In this document: positions 8,301-8,517 of the stretch, one piece after another
Position numbering within the stretch: the stretch's first letter is position 1
Layout: the number at the start of each line of letters is the position of its first letter
Origin: JAKBCQ01 sp021807585
GTDB taxonomy: Bacteria > Planctomycetota > Planctomycetia > Isosphaerales > Isosphaeraceae
DNA length: 8,517 bases
NCBI GenBank assembly: GCA_027325115.1
Contig: DAHWFG010000221.1
Span: 1 to 8,517, forward strand
Direction of reading: 5' to 3'
Made by a program: the position numbers and the translations under genes
Notes under the pieces: model-generated
Databases searched by the model: none
Seen by the model: the letters and a program-made list of their open reading frames with translations, nothing else
What the model was told of the DNA's origin: nothing

Positions 8301-8517
8301 AACGATCCGAGAGCCCCCCACGATCGCGGCGACGAGCGCGAGCGAAACGCCCCACGGCTTTTGCCATTCAACCCAACCAAGTTTGCCGAAAATCACATCG
8401 GCGGCGATCAAGGCGCCCAGAATCGCCGTCAAAACATATAGCGGCGCATGATCGTCGTGATCGTGATCCTCAACCTGCGCGGCGTCGCCTCCTCGACCGA
8501 AGGCGTGAGCGCGAACG
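5337..8517 (-). CDS. P1B-type metal-translocating ATPase fused to an HflK-like SPFH domain, N-terminus beyond window
   Basis: One uninterrupted frame gives 1059 visible residues, numbered here from the window edge. The N-terminal part is a heavy-metal P-type ATPase that couples ATP hydrolysis to metal transport across the membrane. It shows a His/Asp tract EDHDHDDH (16-23), two pairs of membrane helices (about 26-122), actuator TGES (191-194), CPC in the sixth helix (292-294), phosphorylation motif DKTGT (D336), HP (379-380), GDGINDAP (555-562), and two last helices (about 614-661) with HQAGS (644-648). After a linker, a ninth helix (about 699-716) leads into an SPFH domain (about 721-915) with TGDGKLVELTVAAQYRL (814-830), HflK-type DVRPP (908-912) and coiled coil, ending at TAG. 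A TTG at 8432 could be called as a start, but the frame continues upstream through the His tract, so the gene is open at the edge; a separate N-terminal metal-binding domain may lie outside. Metal specificity is unclear. It heads an operon with hflC and hflK. Confidence 0.95.
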   Translation of the reverse strand, partial: VRAHAFGRGGDAAQVEDHDHDDHAPLYVLTAILGALIAADVIFGKLGWVEWQKPWGVSLALVAAIVGGSRIVYQAFEGLIRGRIGADVALAQACLAALVIGQPFVAAEVVFIALLGEALEAITYQKAIHAIRGLLDQTPRTARVRREGREVVVPAAHVDLGDIVIVAPGERIAVDGRVIAGRTAVDQAALTGESAPIDKGIGDPVFSGTINQFGTIEIETEKVGDQTTLGQVLKLVAEARVRKSPLERTADKLARYFLPVVEGAAGLTLIAGYLWKWPDVWSRAVAILVVACPCGLVLATPAAVLAATAWMSRRGVIAKGGIAIERLSRCDLFAFDKTGTLTRGEPELASAVVLAGFQDQFDEDALIRIAATAERGIGHPLARAIVAAAEARKIAIWDSIDATAEPGAGVRARSGFGAEARSADEDRSKELHDILIGNRRLLAEGGIEVDREVDAALEAADERGETSLCVAVDGRVIGLLGMRDAVRREAHDVIHDLKHLGIKDFAILTGDRAGAARATAKRVHVKTVIAELTPAGKADWIDERKREGRRVAMTGDGINDAPALARSDAGIAIGRFGADLAAEAGDFILLGEPLAVLPGLVALSRATTRVIRQNILIFAFGLNAVAMVSASLGVLGPVAAALLHQAGSLLVLLNAMRLLLFDDRAGSAAVRGIKRVGAAIRAFDDRFDPGRIGVELVRYKRLIVYAIFIFMIGRYLTSGWIAIGADEVGLLRVRGRYAGVLPPGLHLRFPEPFEGVIAIKPGRLKSVRIGFRSAVEDPFASVNRDEERSTSAGWGSTRRDAAEASGVEEALMMTGDGKLVELTVAAQYRLDERSESLRDYAFGVSASERSLRSIAESVVRREASRRTLDELLSTEGRGAIERAIAAELALRVEAYRLGVTIVAVAFQDVRPPLAVVDSFRDVARAESRKSLRTIEGYTYQDENIQEAEGVAATTQARAEAERSARTARSKGSADAFLAIVSARAAFPTLTDLRLFWAAMSESMAGKSKVLIDSARADPAARARFFWPAAPALAPATIGPENRSIHPKAAEAAIAPQTSR

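Noticed and set aside
8430..8432. TTG at 8432 as start of the ATPase fusion
   Set aside because: The frame continues upstream to the window edge through the His/Asp tract and the first half of helix 1, so this TTG is an internal leucine.
5232..8441. Plus-strand open frame of 1069 codons
   Set aside because: It mirrors the ATPase-HflK fusion codon for codon. The sense frame has unmistakable family motifs and the antisense one has none.

Overview
The window carries five protein-coding genes, all on the minus strand, in a GC-rich bacterial genome. The gene order, read 5'->3' on the minus strand, is: a P1B-type metal ATPase fused to an HflK-type SPFH (Band 7) domain (5337-8517, start beyond the window edge); hflC (4283-5254); a second, stand-alone hflK-like gene (3360-4286); a 224-base gap; an Lhr-type DEXH helicase (508-3135); and a metallophosphoesterase (1-495, running off the window). 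I see no RNA gene, CRISPR array, insertion sequence or plus-strand gene. The host cannot be named with certainty. Very GC-rich coding, an SPFH cluster next to a metal P-type ATPase, and a bacterial Lhr/phosphoesterase pair would fit a planctomycete, but this is a weak inference from memory of gene neighbourhoods.

Region 3360-8517 is a membrane operon. The spacing is tight: 82 bases, then a 4-base GTGA overlap with a strong Shine-Dalgarno. The fusion gene has a complete P1B catalytic core (TGES, CPC, DKTGT, HP, GDGINDAP). After its eighth membrane helix come a short linker, a ninth helix and an HflK-like domain with coiled coil. The ninth helix would place that domain outside the cytoplasmic membrane, where HflK/HflC normally sit. 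The neighbouring genes supply an HflC and a second HflK-like protein. The operon therefore looks as if it encodes a ring or cage of three SPFH subunits, one permanently tied to a metal pump. No FtsH gene is visible. This is the most unusual thing in the window.

Region 1-3135 is a DNA-repair pair, Lhr-core helicase plus binuclear metallophosphoesterase, with 3 to 12 bases between them depending on the start chosen for the second gene. The family is often found with an MBL-fold exonuclease and an ATP-dependent ligase. Neither is between or just upstream of these two genes here.

At the base level, CGATCG-type words are very common and the octamer GCGATCGC occurs nine times by hand count. The sense codons TTA, CTA and TCA are almost absent. 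This opens long antisense reading frames, which are not genes. Short patches of AT-ending codons interrupt the GC-rich coding, often at conserved motifs.
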